Part shown: positions 35,405 to 47,860 of the stretch, piece by piece
Numbering within the stretch: position 1 is the stretch's first letter
Layout of the letters: the number at the start of each line of letters is the position of its first letter
NCBI GenBank assembly: GCA_914767715.1
Contig: OU612067.1
Location: forward strand, 30,480,162-30,544,161
Length of the DNA: 64,000 bases
Source: Membranipora membranacea
Taxonomy: Eukaryota; Bryozoa; Gymnolaemata; Cheilostomatida; Membraniporidae
Direction: 5' to 3'
Program-made: the position numbers and the translations under genes
Notes under the pieces: generated by a model
Told to the model about the DNA's origin: nothing
Seen by the model: only the letters and a program-made list of their open reading frames with translations
Databases searched by the model: none

Positions 35405-35922
35405 TTACAGAAACTGGTTTTGTTGAGATCTGAAAAGTATAATTTTAAATGATGGAAATATAACTGTCCATCTTGCCCAAAACCCATCCCACTGTCTTGT
35501 TGATGCAGGGTTTGATGGAGTGCTGGATGGAGTTTGGGGCGCTTGGGGACGTGTAGGCCTTGATGAAGTAGATGAGATATGGGGGGTGTGTGGGGTCTGA
35601 TACTGGGTGTTAATTGGACGACTTGCTATGCTGTTAAACATAACAGAAAAGTTACTGAACATGGCCTTCTGCTGTTCTAGCATATTCGCTCGCATTTCCC
35701 TCATAGTCTTTACCCTTGCTCCTCTAAAATACGGAGGTCTTCAGCAAGCGATAGCTCAGTCTCCTTCTCAGTTGCTTTTATTTTTCTCCCTCTGCTGCTG
35801 CTGGGTCGGGCTGGGCATTCGCTTGTACTAGTGCTAGTGCTTGCCCTGCTATCGCTCCTGGCTTCGCTCGCTCCGGCCACCTCTTCTTCACATGTTCGAG
35901 GCAGTGCTGAAAATACACACAA
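35405..35922 (-). pseudogene. Ser/Thr/Pro-rich unknown open frames
   Basis: Two minus-strand frames, 35710-35922 and 35405-35704, abut. The first is acidic and Ser/Thr-rich and ends in a helical ELSLAEDLRILEEQG. The second starts with MREMRANMLEQQKAMFSNF and turns into a Pro/Ser/Thr low-complexity tail. The helix would continue across the break in a third frame, so either a one-base shift or a splice donor (AAGG|GTAAAG) separates them. No known domain seen. Confidence 0.35.
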
Positions 35923-35999
35923 GAGAGTTAGGTGAAATAGTCATGATAAATCACAGAGGACTTACTTAGCGATCCAATCCTCTACTTATCTGTAAATTC

Positions 36000-37540
36000 A
36001 AGGAGAGTTGATGAGTTGAGAGAATGATGATGATAAGTCACTGAGGACTCTGGGATAGGAACAAATTACCTACTTATTTGAAATATGTTAAGCTGATCAT
36101 AAACACCTACTCTTTCAAATGTGAAGGATGCTATCATTACTCAATATTGAAGTAAAGGGAGAGTGGCCACTGAAAACCTAGTTGTGAACTCCCAGCCAGG
36201 GCCTTCTGTCATAATCCATAGACATCATTATATGACAGTGTCAGCAAGAAGCTTCTGCTCTGCTCAAACTTTCTTTTGTATTTGTATAACTTCATATCCT
36301 CATCGATATGCACAGCATGGGGCGCCTCCTCACAGGCTTGACAGCTATAAATGGGTCCTCCCGTTAGCATTTAGAAACTGTATATCATGCGGGCACCATT
36401 CTGAGAAGGTGTAATTGGACACATCTTGTTTCATGTAAAAAGTATGCGAAACATCAGTTATGAATAAAATTAATCATATAAAAATGGGGATTGTTAAGAA
36501 TCGTTATAATTTGTCTGAGTTGACAACCAACTGGCAACAGCTGTCTACACTATCAATACCCTACAGGAAAAAAGTATACTTGTCTGTTTACTCTCGCATG
36601 CAGCAACCAATGCCTAATGCCAGGCATGGAAAAAGATCAGTTACGGAGTTTTGAAGAAATAGCAAAGAAATAGCAGAGAATTATTGAATTTAAGCGTCTC
36701 AGGCAGACTTCCTAGACTCAATACAGGCGACATGTGCGTTAAGACGCTGTAAAACATTAGGCTGAAGTCAATCCAGGTCTCACAGTGAGCATCTATCATC
36801 GACAGAGCTACCATTACACAATCTACCGCCTCAACATACCACCTCCAGTAACATTTTGTACATACACACTTCGGAATTCCCTCACTCACCAGTCCCATAA
36901 TAACAATTTATTCGGTCTATAGTGTAATTTTGAGTCAACTGAATAATTCGGATTATGAAACCTTGCTCTGCTTTACGCTTCATCAGAATTGAAAAATATT
37001 GAGAAAACATTCCTCAAATACCAGGCTGATACTAACATAATTGAATAATACAGTAATACAGTAGTAAACGTAATTCTAAACAGAAATTTGAAGGTTAATA
37101 TGGTTTAGGGCTGAAAGGTCAAACTAGAATAATCAAGAGAAGAAATCAGCCACAAAATCCACTCGACAGTAAATCCACTGAGATTGACACTAAATACATA
37201 TTTGTTGGCTGATCTTTTAGTTTTAGACACAGTTTTTGGCTCACCTAGTATGAGTATGGAAAGTGACACGATGGTCAGGCGCTTGCTTCTTTAGAATTTC
37301 TCATGTATGATACATTTAAACTATATCGCCCTCTTTTGATCCACTCATCCTATGTAGTATGTATACGTTTCCGCTCAGCCTCGTACTTAACCAAGTTCTA
37401 ATGTTATCTCTTCCTCGAATCTGAGCTAGAATAAACCACCTCAACAGTTTTCTTTTTTTTTTAGTTTTCTCGGCGCCTGTTTATTTTGCCTTTTCTCTCC
37501 CTCTATTTGTGTTCCCTTTCGAGACTTCCCTGCTCAGGGG
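36000..37540. other. No gene recognised
   Basis: Short frames only, none with recognisable motifs. Ordinary intergenic or intronic sequence. Confidence 0.45.
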
Positions 37541-37547
37541 TGTCGGT

Positions 37548-38370
37548 GAAGAACAATGACTTAACTTTTTTTCTGTTCTATGGCTCATGGTCACTGAACC
37601 TGCAACATTCTCCAGTATTTGTATAGTATGTATATACCTTTCTTGTGTCGATGTTGACAAATAAAAAGTCTACAAGATGTGTAAAGAAGTGTAGGGTGAT
37701 AGCAATAACTACAACTACATGGCGTTGTATACAATACAGAAATACTTATACAATGCAATTGTGTGCTGTTGGCGCAAAAAAAACCACCGATACAGCTTTC
37801 TGCTTCATTCGCTTTTTGTCCGTGAGGAACAATGACTTAACATTTTTCTGTTTGATGGCTCATGGTCACTGAACCTGCAACATTCTCCAGTATTTGTTTT
37901 GTATGTATATACCTTTCTTGTGTCGATGTTGACAAATAAAAAGTCTACAAGATGTGTAAAGAAGTATAGGGTGATAGTAATAACTACAGCTGCATGGCGT
38001 TGTATACAATACAGAAATTCTTATACAATGCAATTGTGTGCTGTTGGCGCAAAAAAAACCACCGATACAGCTTTCTGCTTCATTTGCTTTTTGTCCGTGA
38101 GGAACAATGACTTAACATTTTTCTGTTTGATGGCTCATGGTCACTGAACCTGCAACATTCTCCAGTATTTGTTTTGTATGTATATACCTTTCTTGTGTCG
38201 ATGTTGACAAATAAAAAGTCTACAAGATGTGTAAGGAAGTATAGGGTGATAGTAATAACTACAGCTGCATGGCGTTGTATACAATACAGAAATTCTTATA
38301 CAATGCAATTGTGTGCTGTTGGCGCAAAAAACCACTGATACAGCTTTCTGCTTCATTTGCTTTTTGACAA
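37548..38370. repeat. Tandem repeat, three copies of about 275 bp
   Basis: Units start near 37548, 37821 and 38097 with GARGAACAATGACTTAAC and run through a shared block containing GACAAATAAAAAGTCTACAA and CTGTTGGCGCAAAAAA. Copies 2 and 3 are nearly identical, and copy 1 is a little more diverged. Each unit has an open frame on both strands of about 75-82 codons. These are best read as by-products of the repeat. Confidence 0.85.
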
Positions 38371-38379
38371 AAAATGCAC

Positions 38380-39300
38380 AGGGAATCAAGCAAATCTTAT
38401 TTTCATCATGCTATGATTACCTTTTTTAGTTTCATTTCAAATACCCTAATGTACACAACTCCTCTGGAAACCGAACAAACATGTTACATTTGTTCAGTAT
38501 CTTGGTCATCCCTGGTTGGTTGACCACCCACAAATGTCTCTCTGAAAATGTCTCTTCTAGGATTTTTCTCCTCATCTCCTGTGGAGCGGTCTCGATCTCT
38601 TTCACTATAAAAAAAAGTAGAAAAATTAATCTTTGTACTTTATCATGTGCTGGTTTATAATGAAGCCATCAAAATGAATATTAAAGTGAGCAAGGTAGTA
38701 ATAATGCGCATGAAGTTAGCTAGCAACTCACTCGAAGAAAATTCATCATGATAATCATAACGCCACATCACAAAATTCTGAACTAGACGGTCCTGCAGCA
38801 AAATACTGAGTATGCTTCTTATCACAGCAGTCATGATATACACCAAATATTGTTACATACTGTGCCCTTCTAAAATACAAACCTTTAGCTGTTTTGTATT
38901 TCTAACACGATACCTTGAACAGCAACTGTGCCAGATTATCCCCACACACAATGAACTTCGGCTGCTCAGCCATGCCTGCACCACAGCAGCGTTCCTATAT
39001 ACAACAGCAATTACAAATACAAGTCTAAACATGGCAGCACAAGAATTTAATGGTCGAATAACGATAATTTTACTGCCAAGAGTAGGGCAAAGATTAGTAT
39101 CATTGTTAAATCAAGAATGCCGCTCCCCGGCATCTTCTGCATCTGAAGTTAGTCGCTCCGCAAATGAGGGGCTCAAATGCTGTCCAGGGAGTGAAGACGC
39201 AATCCTTGTGAAACCTTTCCTTGCACTCCTCACACTCGATCATGTCATCCTTATATGTACTGAACAACTATGTACTGTTATCTAATAAAATAAAATACAC
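38380..39300. other. No gene recognised
   Basis: The plus-strand open frame 38812-39285 (157 codons) has no recognisable motif and a composition that argues against a real protein. Nothing else seen. Confidence 0.4.
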
Positions 39301-39306
39301 AATTCT

Positions 39307-39790
39307 TTAGGCCACCAAGTCCTGATATAACCACGTGCTTTCACAATATTTGTATACAAATAAGTAGCCGATGAACCAAGAGTAGCAATCCACGCCTCCT
39401 ACCCTGCTCCATGGCTGATAAATTATTCCTATTATGACAGATTGCATATCAACATAAGCTTTCAGTGGAATAGTAATAAAATGAGTGAGTGTTTTTGTAA
39501 TTAGTCTTTCTTGGTTGACATGACACAAACTGTTCGCCATTAAAAATGGAGGAACTGATCTACCTTTTGTGTTAATGCATCCAACCAAAGTTACCTAAGT
39601 CCTTTTTGCGGAAGTTTGGAGGCCAAGGTTTCAGATTTTATGAGTGAGAATCCTTTGAGGTTTATGCACGGTGGTAAGCCCCGTCTCATCAACATTGTAG
39701 ATATCACAGACGGCGAAGAGGAATTTATCTCGCACTGAACAGAGGTTTCGAAAAAAAGCTAAGGCTAAGGCTCTTCGCCTCTGACGTTCT
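39307..39790 (-). pseudogene. pogo/Tigger-like DDE_1 transposase remnant
   Basis: The minus strand reads IYNVDETGLTTVHKPQRIL at about 39640-39710, the hallmark first-Asp block of the DDE_1 family (pogo, Tigger, jerky). It is followed by an eroded KG-KQVG-TSAERG region, then VTLVGCINTKGRSVPPF at about 39540-39600 in a shifted frame. Upstream FFRNLCSVRDKF matches the linker before the catalytic domain. A stop and a frameshift interrupt it. The DNA-binding N-terminus and the C-terminal half are not evident. Confidence 0.7.
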
Positions 39791-39799
39791 GGCGGAAAG

Positions 39800-41850
39800 A
39801 TTATCATGTCTTTCTAGAAAGCTGTACATCCAATATGCACCTGTGAGACAGGAAAAATCTTGGTTGAATAGTTGAAAACAAAAATGGATGTACAGTGTTT
39901 TGATTATATGACATAAAGGTATAATAGGTCGATTGAAAAAAATGTTTATTATGAACAGAAAAAACTGAAAGGGTTATTCGACGTTAAAAATACAGTGACT
40001 TGAGATTTTGCTGGAGGTATCATTGGTAATTAATATTTATATAATGAACAGTGGGAAAAAGAAACAAATTTTATTGGGAAACTGGTTGGTTGGTTTAATT
40101 CATAAAGACAAATGTTGTTCAAATAGTCTACAAATGAGGCCGGCATGTTTTCACTATTTAATGAGTCAACTCTCTGTAGAGGAGTCAGGGGGTTCTTAAG
40201 GGCATACTGCTGTAGTGGGCAGTCTGCTGACTGGAGAGAGATGGTGGATTATTCTCAAATGTGGTCCTAAATATAATAACTCGGACTCCACAACCTCCTT
40301 GGCAAATGTCTCATTCCTAGACCTAACTGGCTTATTTGCAAATCAGTGCCACCTCTTCAAGAACATACTGGTGTCTGTATGCTCGTGAGACCCGGAGAGC
40401 TTTCTTTTTTTAGTAGAACATCTACTGGAAGGCCTCGTTGTCTCTGCGTCTTCAACATGGGTTGATGGAGGCCTTTTTGAAGATGTATTAGTCGGTGTAC
40501 TAGGTGCTGGACAACTGGTCACCACTTATGAAGTGCTTGGCACTATTGTGGTTCACAGGGGACAGTCTCAGTAGCAAGGGTAGCAGCAGTAGTTACTCCG
40601 TGAGTTGTCTCTAGTAAAGTTGATTGAGGGGCGATGCTACTCACAGTGCTGGAAAATAAATGTGTCATAGGCTAGTAGTAGATGTATTAAGGGTGTGAAA
40701 TATCATAAACTCTTAGAAACTTACAGATTAGGAAATAAAAGTTGCCCATCTGACTTTGTATCCCAATGATACAATAATTAGTCTTCATTTCTGTATCACT
40801 ACACTTGACTGAAATGGAAATTTAAATTAACTCAATTATCCTCTCAGCAAAACCACCTCCATACACAACTAAGAGTAACTTTGCAATGATGTGAGGTGAT
40901 CTAGTCTACGGTTACCAATATCAAACTAAATATAAAAAATATATTATACTCATGATCTAGAAATTGTCATCCATCAGTCAAATGCCTTTGTCTTCATTAT
41001 GATAAATACGCTTAAAATTTTTCACATTCTATATACAACTATATCTGTGAGTTTGGGACTTTATGGTTATTTTGCATTTTAATTATTTCATTTGGATTTA
41101 ATGATTAATATGTTGAGTAACTGCTGGATAAAATTCCAATTCTTACCTCATCAAGGAGCGTGTATGTGCAATAGCGGGCATTATGGCCAGGGCTGTCAAA
41201 CCTGCCATCTCCTACCAGGTCAGGTTGTACACCTAAACAATAGAATACCGTAAGATGTTAGTTATCACTCAAAAAAAATAAAACAGCATGTGTAGTACAG
41301 CTTCAGCTCCGTATGTTTTAGCTAAAATTACTGAATTCCATCTATACAGAAGTGTTGTGGAATTTGTCAACAGGCTCATCAGATTACTAGCCAATAATTG
41401 TTGATCAGTGGCTTGCACTACAGGAGTCTGACTTACTCGTTATTATAAAATCATAATAAATCTGACTTACTTTTTTCGGCAACAATCAACCTAGCCACTC
41501 TCATAGTACATTCGGTTAATGACGGGAATTAGGAGGGTGCGCTGGTATGCACTAAAGAGTGTGGATGATATCACATTTACATTAATCATGCCCATCAAGC
41601 TTGATAGTGTGCCATAGGTATTTTCCGCTACAAGACAGATATGCATCAACTGCAAATATTTTTGTTAAAGCAAAGATATTATTTTTGCAAAATATGTTGT
41701 TTTCCTGTCATTTCTTTTCAGTAATGGAAACGCAGTCAGCAACATGAACTTGCAATTGCATTTTCTTTCTTTCTTCACCACAGAAGTAAAATACTTGGAT
41801 ACTGCGTTCCCAATCATAACGGATTGATATGGCTATCGTAATTTAACTAC
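39800..41850. other. No gene recognised
   Basis: Contains a short Ser/Thr/Pro/Lys-rich minus-strand frame at 40343-40525 of unknown origin. Otherwise AT-rich sequence between the pogo remnant and the last THAP gene exon. Confidence 0.4.
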
Positions 41851-41857
41851 ATACCAA

Positions 41858-42119
41858 CTACTCATTCTTGATTACATTAATATAAAATTGGTATTGTTGG
41901 CGAGTCAAGAAGCCATGTGAATTGTTTTTGTACTCGCGAAAGAAGCACAGATGCTGCCAGCATAACATTCCCTGCATACTTCCTTCCAACCTTGGGTTGG
42001 GAATCCCACCTATATGTGTGGCTGCATGACGGGCATGTACCTGTGACAACAAGGGCTGATCCTTGTTGTCTAAACTTCATCGATATCAAACCAGGCCATC
42101 GACATTCTCTACATGATAT
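41858..42119 (-). pseudogene. THAP gene, last exon (frameshifted)
   Basis: Acceptor TTTTTCATAAG at 42120-42130 opens in phase 0 with ISCRECRWPG, then a CPSC pair, then WDSQPKVGRKYAGNVMLAA. This is the cysteine-rich region after the THAP domain in a family common in fish and marine invertebrates (C..C, ...W.SQP...GN..LA). It then shifts frame: one frame ends at 41877, while another carries FLTRQQYQFYINVIKNE to 41858, which continues the family pattern better. The phase matches the donor at 48145. See the other exons at 48146-48866 and 50278-50647. Confidence 0.65.
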
Positions 42120-42176
42120 CTTATGAAAAACAAAAACTACATCAATGGCTCATGCAGCATTACACAAAGCTTGGTG

Positions 42177-42180
42177 CCGT
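42177..42180. repeat. Target site duplication CCGT, left
   Basis: CCGT stands directly before the left end of the foldback element and again at 47857-47860 directly after its right end. Removing the element and one copy gives a continuous GGTGCCGTTACCCC. Confidence 0.7.
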
Positions 42181-42683
42181 TGTAGTATTGTAAACTGTCC
42201 CCCGCGCGAAAACAACCCCGGGACACTTTACAATATTGTAAACTGTCCCGGGGACACTTTACAATAAAAACAGGCCTATTGTAAACTGTCCCCCCCTATT
42301 GTAAACTGTCCCCCCCTATTGTGAACCGTCCCCCCCTATTGTAAACTGTCCCCCCTATTTGTGACTGTCCATATCGAGAGCCCAGCTGTTTATCACCATT
42401 CTAAATGGGTCAGATCATCTAAGTGGAGCATACCATGATGTTCTGGCTGCCACTATGATGGCCAAAGTTGTACCATGGGGATGGTGGTGGTATCTCATTG
42501 AATGAGTGTATAAAGCCTCTTTTTCATATGGTACTTTGGGGATCTATTTTTTGCAAACACTAGTTATTTGAAGCTCCTATGATTAAGAGATGTCTGGTTT
42601 GCGAAAAAAGGTGCACTAAGCCAACAGTGGATAGATGTGTAGTTGCCACATCACAGAACACACATACTTTCATTGCAGGTTCA

Positions 42684-44535
42684 TGAGCCGCGCGAAAACA
42701 ACCACCCCATTCATTCATCATAAAATCTACCTCCTTCAAGCATTTGCCTAGGAGTGATGGCAGTCAGTCACAAGTGTGAGCGGGAGAAATAATTACTTTT
42801 GAGCTATTCATATTGTGAGGATGGGTATTGCACTGTAAAATATTGCTTAAGCCGCGCGAAAACAACCACCCCCCAAGCTGTGTTATAAAGATATCTGTTA
42901 AAAAGTCTCAAACATAATGAACCGTGATTTTGCATCCATAATGCGATTATCATAAGGTGACTGTGTACCAAATTTCAGATTAGTAGGTCAGAACTTAATG
43001 ACACAACGAATGATATGTTGTTCTTTGCAAGTTCATGAGCCGCGCGAAAATAACCACCCCATTCAGTCATCTTGAAATCTACCTCAATCAAGCATTTGCC
43101 TGTGAGTGATGAAAGTCAGTCACATGTGAGACCTGGAGAAATAACGACTTTTGAGTTTTTCATATTGTGCCGCCTGGTATTGGACTGTAAAATATTGCTT
43201 AAGCCGCGCGAAAACAACCACCCCCCAAAGTGTCTTAAAAAGATTATCTGTCAAAAAGTCTCAATCATAATGAACCATGATTTGGCAGCCATAATTCGAT
43301 TGTCATAAGGTGACTGTGTACCAAATTTCAGATTAGTAGGTCAGAAGTTAATGACACAACGGATGATATGTCGTTCATTGCAAGTTCATGAGCCGCGCGA
43401 AAACAACCACCCCATTCATTCATCTTGAAATCTACCTCAATCAAGAATTTGCCTGTGAGTGATGACAGTCAGTCACAAGTGAGAGTGGGAGAAATAACCG
43501 CTTTCGAGATTTTCATATTGTGCGGCCTGGTATTGCCCTGTAAAACATTGCTTAAGCCGCGCAAAAACAACCACCCCCCAAAGTGTCTTATAAAGATAAT
43601 CTGTCAAAAAGTCTGAATCATAATGGACCATGATTTGGCAGCCATAATTTGATTGTCATAAGGTGACTGTGTACCAAATTTCAGATTAGTAGGTCAGAAC
43701 TTAATGACACAACGGATGATATGTCGTTCTTTGCAAGTTCATGAGCCGCGCGAAAACAACCACCCCATTCATTCATCTTGAAATCTACCTCAATAAGGAA
43801 ATTGCCTGTGAGTGATGACAGTCAGTCACAAGTGAGACTGGGAGAAATAACCGCTTTCGAGCTTTTCATATTGTGCGGCCTGATATTGCCCTGTAAAACA
43901 TTGCTTAAGCCGCGCGAAAACAACCACCCCCCAAGCTGTCTTATAAAGATTATCTGTCAAAAAGTCTCAAACGAAATGAACCATGATTTTCTAGCAATAA
44001 TGTGATTGTCATGAAGTGACTGTGTACCTAATTTTGGATTAAAAGGTTAGAAATTAATGACACAACAGATGATATGTCGTTCTTTGCGAGTTCATGAGCC
44101 GCGCGAAAACAACCACCCCATTCATTCATCTTGAATTCTACCTCAATCAAGCATTTGCCTGTGAGTGATAAAAGTCAGTCACAAGTGAGACCTGGAGAAA
44201 TAACGACTTTTGAGTTTTTCATATTGTGCCGCCTGGTATTGGACTGTAAAATATTGCTTCAGCCGCGCGAAAACAACCACCCCCCAAAGTGTCTTATAAA
44301 GATTATCTGTCAAAAAGTCTCAATCATAATGAACCATGATTTGGCAGCCATAATTCGATTGTCATAAGGTGACTGGGTACCAAATTTCAGATTAGTAGGT
44401 CAGAAGTTAATGACACAACGGATTATATGTCGTTCTTTGCAAGTTCATGAGCCGCGCGAAAACAACCACCCCATTCATTCATCTTGAAATCTACCTCAAT
44501 CAAGAATTTGCCTATGAGTGATGACAGTCAGTCAG
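42684..44535 (+). repeat. Left tandem array of the foldback element
   Basis: Just over five direct units with a period of about 353 bp. Each unit contains two copies of the GCGCGAAAACAACCACC motif, one preceded by CATGAGCC and the other by CTTAAGCC, about 165-190 bp apart. Single-base differences between units are frequent. Confidence 0.85.
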
Positions 44536-44859
44536 CGTTTGTACAGCTTAAGCAATGGGTTTATATGCAGGGTAACAGTGTTTAGTGCAACAAGTAATGT
44601 AGCAGTAATAATTGCAGGACTCGCACAAAAATCACTGAATTACTGTGCAGTTCTATGCAGATGTGCTGTTGGGGATTGTCTTTGTGCAGCTAATTGAGCT
44701 ACTGCGTAACTAATATCAGCTGTTCCGCACATTACATTGCAAACCATCCAGAAACGAACAACTGGTATCAGTAGGACACTTACACTATGGCTGTAAAATA
44801 ATATATACTAGGATTCCATTAATGATCTAGTAGGATACAGTTTATATGAACTAAAGTGG

Positions 44860-47335
44860 GAGTCGTTGTTTTTGCCTGGCTCCAGCAATCATTTACAGTG
44901 CAAAAGCATGGCTCTCACTATGAGGAGCTCAAATTGATTATTTCTTGGTGTCACACTTGTGACTGAAAAATCATGCACTATATGAAAAGCTCAAATGTAA
45001 TTATTTCTCCCGCTCACACTTGTGACTGACTGCCATCACTCCCAGGCAAGTGCTTAATTGAGGTAGATTTCAAGATGAATGAATGGGGTGGTTGTTTTCG
45101 CGCGGCTCATGAACTTGCAAAGAACGACATATCATCCGTTGTGTCATTAATTTCTACTTCACTTCACTTCATGACAATCACATTATTGCTAAAAAATCAT
45201 GGTTCATTTCGTTTGAGACTTTTTGACAGATTATCTTTATAAGACACTTTGGGGGGTGGTTGTTTTTGCGCGGCTCAAGCAATGTTTTACAGGGCAATAT
45301 CAGGCCGCACAATATGAAAAGCTCGAAAGCGGTCATTTCTCCCAGTCTCACTTGTGACTGACTGTCATCACTCACAGGCAAATGCTTGATTGAGGTAGAT
45401 TTCAAGATGACTGAATGGGATGGTTGTTTTCGCGCTGCTCATGAACTTGCAAAGAACGACATATCATCCGTTGTGACATTAATTTCTACTTCACTTCACT
45501 TCATGACAATCACATTATTGCTAAAAAATCATGGTTCATTTCGTTTGAGACTTTTTGACAGATAATCTTTATAAGACAGCTTGGGGGGTGGTTGTTTTCG
45601 CGCGGCTCAAGCAATGTTTTACAGGGCAATATCAGGCCGCACAATATGAAAAGCTCGAAAGCGGTCATTTCTCCCAGTCTCACTTGTGACTGACTGTCAT
45701 CACTCACAGGCAAATGCTTGATTGAGGTAGATTTCAAGATGACTGAATGGGATGGTTGTTTTCGCGCGGCTCATGAACTTGCAAAGAACGACATATCATC
45801 CGTTGTGACATTAATTTCTACTTCACTTCACTTCATGACAATCACATTATTGCTAAAAAATCATGGTTCATTTCGTTTGAGACTTTTTGACAGATAATCT
45901 TTATAAGACAGCTTGGGGGGTGGTTGTTTTCGCGCGGCTTAAGCAATGTTTTACAGTCCAATACCAGGCCGCACAATATCAAAACCTCAAAAGTGGTTAT
46001 TTCTCCAGGTCTCACTTGTGACTGACTGTCATCACTCACAGGCAAATTCTTAATTGAGGTAGATTTCAAGATGAATGAATGGGGTGGTTGTTTTCGCGCG
46101 GCTCATGAACTTGCAAAGAACAACATATCATCCGTTGTGTCATTAAGTTCTGACCTACTAATCTGAAATTTGGTACCCAGTCACCTTATGATAATCACAT
46201 TATGGCTGCCAAATCATGGTTCATTATGATTGAGACTTTTTGACAAATAATCTTTATAAGACAGCTTGGGGGGTGGTTGTTTTCGCGCGGCTTAAGCAAT
46301 GTTTTACAGTCCAATACCAGGCGGCACAATATCAAAACCTCAAAAGTGGTTATTTCTCCAGGTCTCACTTGTGACTGACTTTCATCACTTACAGGCAAAT
46401 GCTTGATTGAGGTAGATTTCAAGATGACTGAATGGGGTGGTTGTTTTCGCGCGGCTCATGAACTTGCAAAGAACAACATATCATCCGTTGTGTCATTAAG
46501 TTCTGACCTACTAATCTGAAATTTGGTACCCAGTCACCTTATGATAATCACATTATGGCTGCCAAATCATGGTTCATTATGATTGAGACTTTTTGACAAA
46601 TAATCTTTATAAGACAGCTTGGGGGGTGGTTGTTTTCGCGCGGCTTAAGCAATGTTTTACAGTCCAATACCAGGCGGCACAATATCAAAACCTCAAAAGT
46701 GGTTATTTCTCCAGGTCTCACTTGTGACTGACTTTCATCACTTACAGGCAAATGCTTGATTGAGGTAGATTTCAAGATGACTGAATGGGGTGGTTGTTTT
46801 CGCGCGGCTCATGAACTTGCAAAGATTGACATATCATCCGTTGTGTCATTAATATATAAAATTTTAATCCAAAATTAGGTACACAGTCACTTCATGACAA
46901 TCACATCATTGCTAGAAAATCATGGTTCATTTCGTTTGAGACTTTTTGACAGATTATCTTTATAAGACACTTTGGGGGGTGGTTGTTTTTGCGCGGCTTA
47001 AGCAATGTTTTACAGGGCAATATCAGGCCGCACAATAAGAAAAGCTCAAAAGCGGTCATTTCTCCCAGTCTCACTTGTGACTGACTGTCATCACTCACAG
47101 GCAAATGCTTGATTGAGGTAGATTTCAAGATGGCTGAATGGGGTGGTTGTTTTCGCGCGGCTCATGAACTTGCAAAGAACGACATATCATCCGTTGTGTC
47201 ATTAATTTCTAACCTTTTAATCCAAAATTAGGTACACAGTCACTTCATGACAATCACATTATTGCTAGAAAATCATGGTTCATTTCGTTTGAGACTTTTT
47301 GACAGATAATATTTATAAGACAGTTTGGGGGTGGT
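44860..47335 (-). repeat. Right tandem array of the foldback element
   Basis: The same unit in opposite orientation, about seven copies. Three units near 45100-46095 have a period of about 331 bp, because a segment near CCTACTAATCTGAAATTTGG is replaced by a shorter TACTTCACTTCACTTCATG. The others keep about 353 bp. The innermost unit (44860-45080) is the most diverged. Confidence 0.85.
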
Positions 47336-47856
47336 TGTTTTCGCGCGGCTCATGAACCTGCAATGAAAGTATGTGTGTTCTGTGATGTGGCAACTACACA
47401 TCTATCCACTGTTGGCTTAGTGCACCTTTTTTCGCAAACCAGACATCTCTTAATCATAGGAGCTTCAAATAACTAGTGTTTGCAAAAAAATAGATCCCCA
47501 AAGTACCATATGAAAAAGAGGCTTTATACACTCATTCAATGAGATACCACCACCATCCCCATGGTACAACTTTGGCCATCATAGTGGCAGTCAGAACATC
47601 ATGGTATGCTCCACTTAGATGATCTGACCCATTTAGAATGGTGATAAACAGCTGGGCTCTCGATATGGACAGTCACAAATAGGGGGGACAGTTTACAATA
47701 GGGGGGGACGGTTTACAATAGGGGGGGACAGTTTACAATAGGGGGGGACAGTTTACAATAGGCCTGTTTTTATTGTAAAGTGTCCCCGGGACAGTTTACA
47801 ATATTGTAATGTGTCCCGGGGTTGTTTTCGCGCGGGGGACAGTTTACAATACTACA

Positions 47857-47860
47857 CCGT
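47857..47860. repeat. Target site duplication CCGT, right
   Basis: Second copy of the CCGT found before the left end of the foldback element. Confidence 0.7.

Larger units (their letters stand above)
42181..47856. mobile_element. Giant foldback element, 5,676 bp
   Basis: The ends are inverted copies: TGTAGTATTGTAAACTGTCC at the left and its complement at the right, each followed by CCCGCGCGAAAACAACCCC. Next in each arm come four copies of a 20-bp unit (CTATTGTAAACTGTCCCCCC) and about 300 bp of matching unique sequence. Then come opposed tandem arrays of a unit of about 353 bp (left 42684-44535, right about 44860-47330). A unique spacer of about 325 bp (44536-44860) separates the arms. The motif GCCGCGCGAAAACAACCACC recurs about 27 times. 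It encodes no credible protein, since the 75-codon frames in the repeats are repeat by-products. The structure resembles Drosophila FB elements but the target duplication is 4 bp. It sits in the last intron of a THAP gene. Confidence 0.9.

Noticed and set aside
38812-39285. 157-codon plus-strand frame as a gene
   Set aside because: No recognised motif, no splice or promoter support, and composition unlike a folded protein.
43072-47128. Ten related open frames of 63-78 codons starting MKSTSIK or MNSTSIK in both arms of the foldback element
   Set aside because: They recur with the tandem unit, in opposite orientation in each arm, and include the GC-rich motif as codons. No start context or splice support exists, so they are by-products of the repeat.
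42181-47856. CRISPR-like array (short GC-rich repeat at regular spacing)
   Set aside because: The sequences between the repeats are themselves repeated, the arms are inverted, and the surroundings are eukaryotic.
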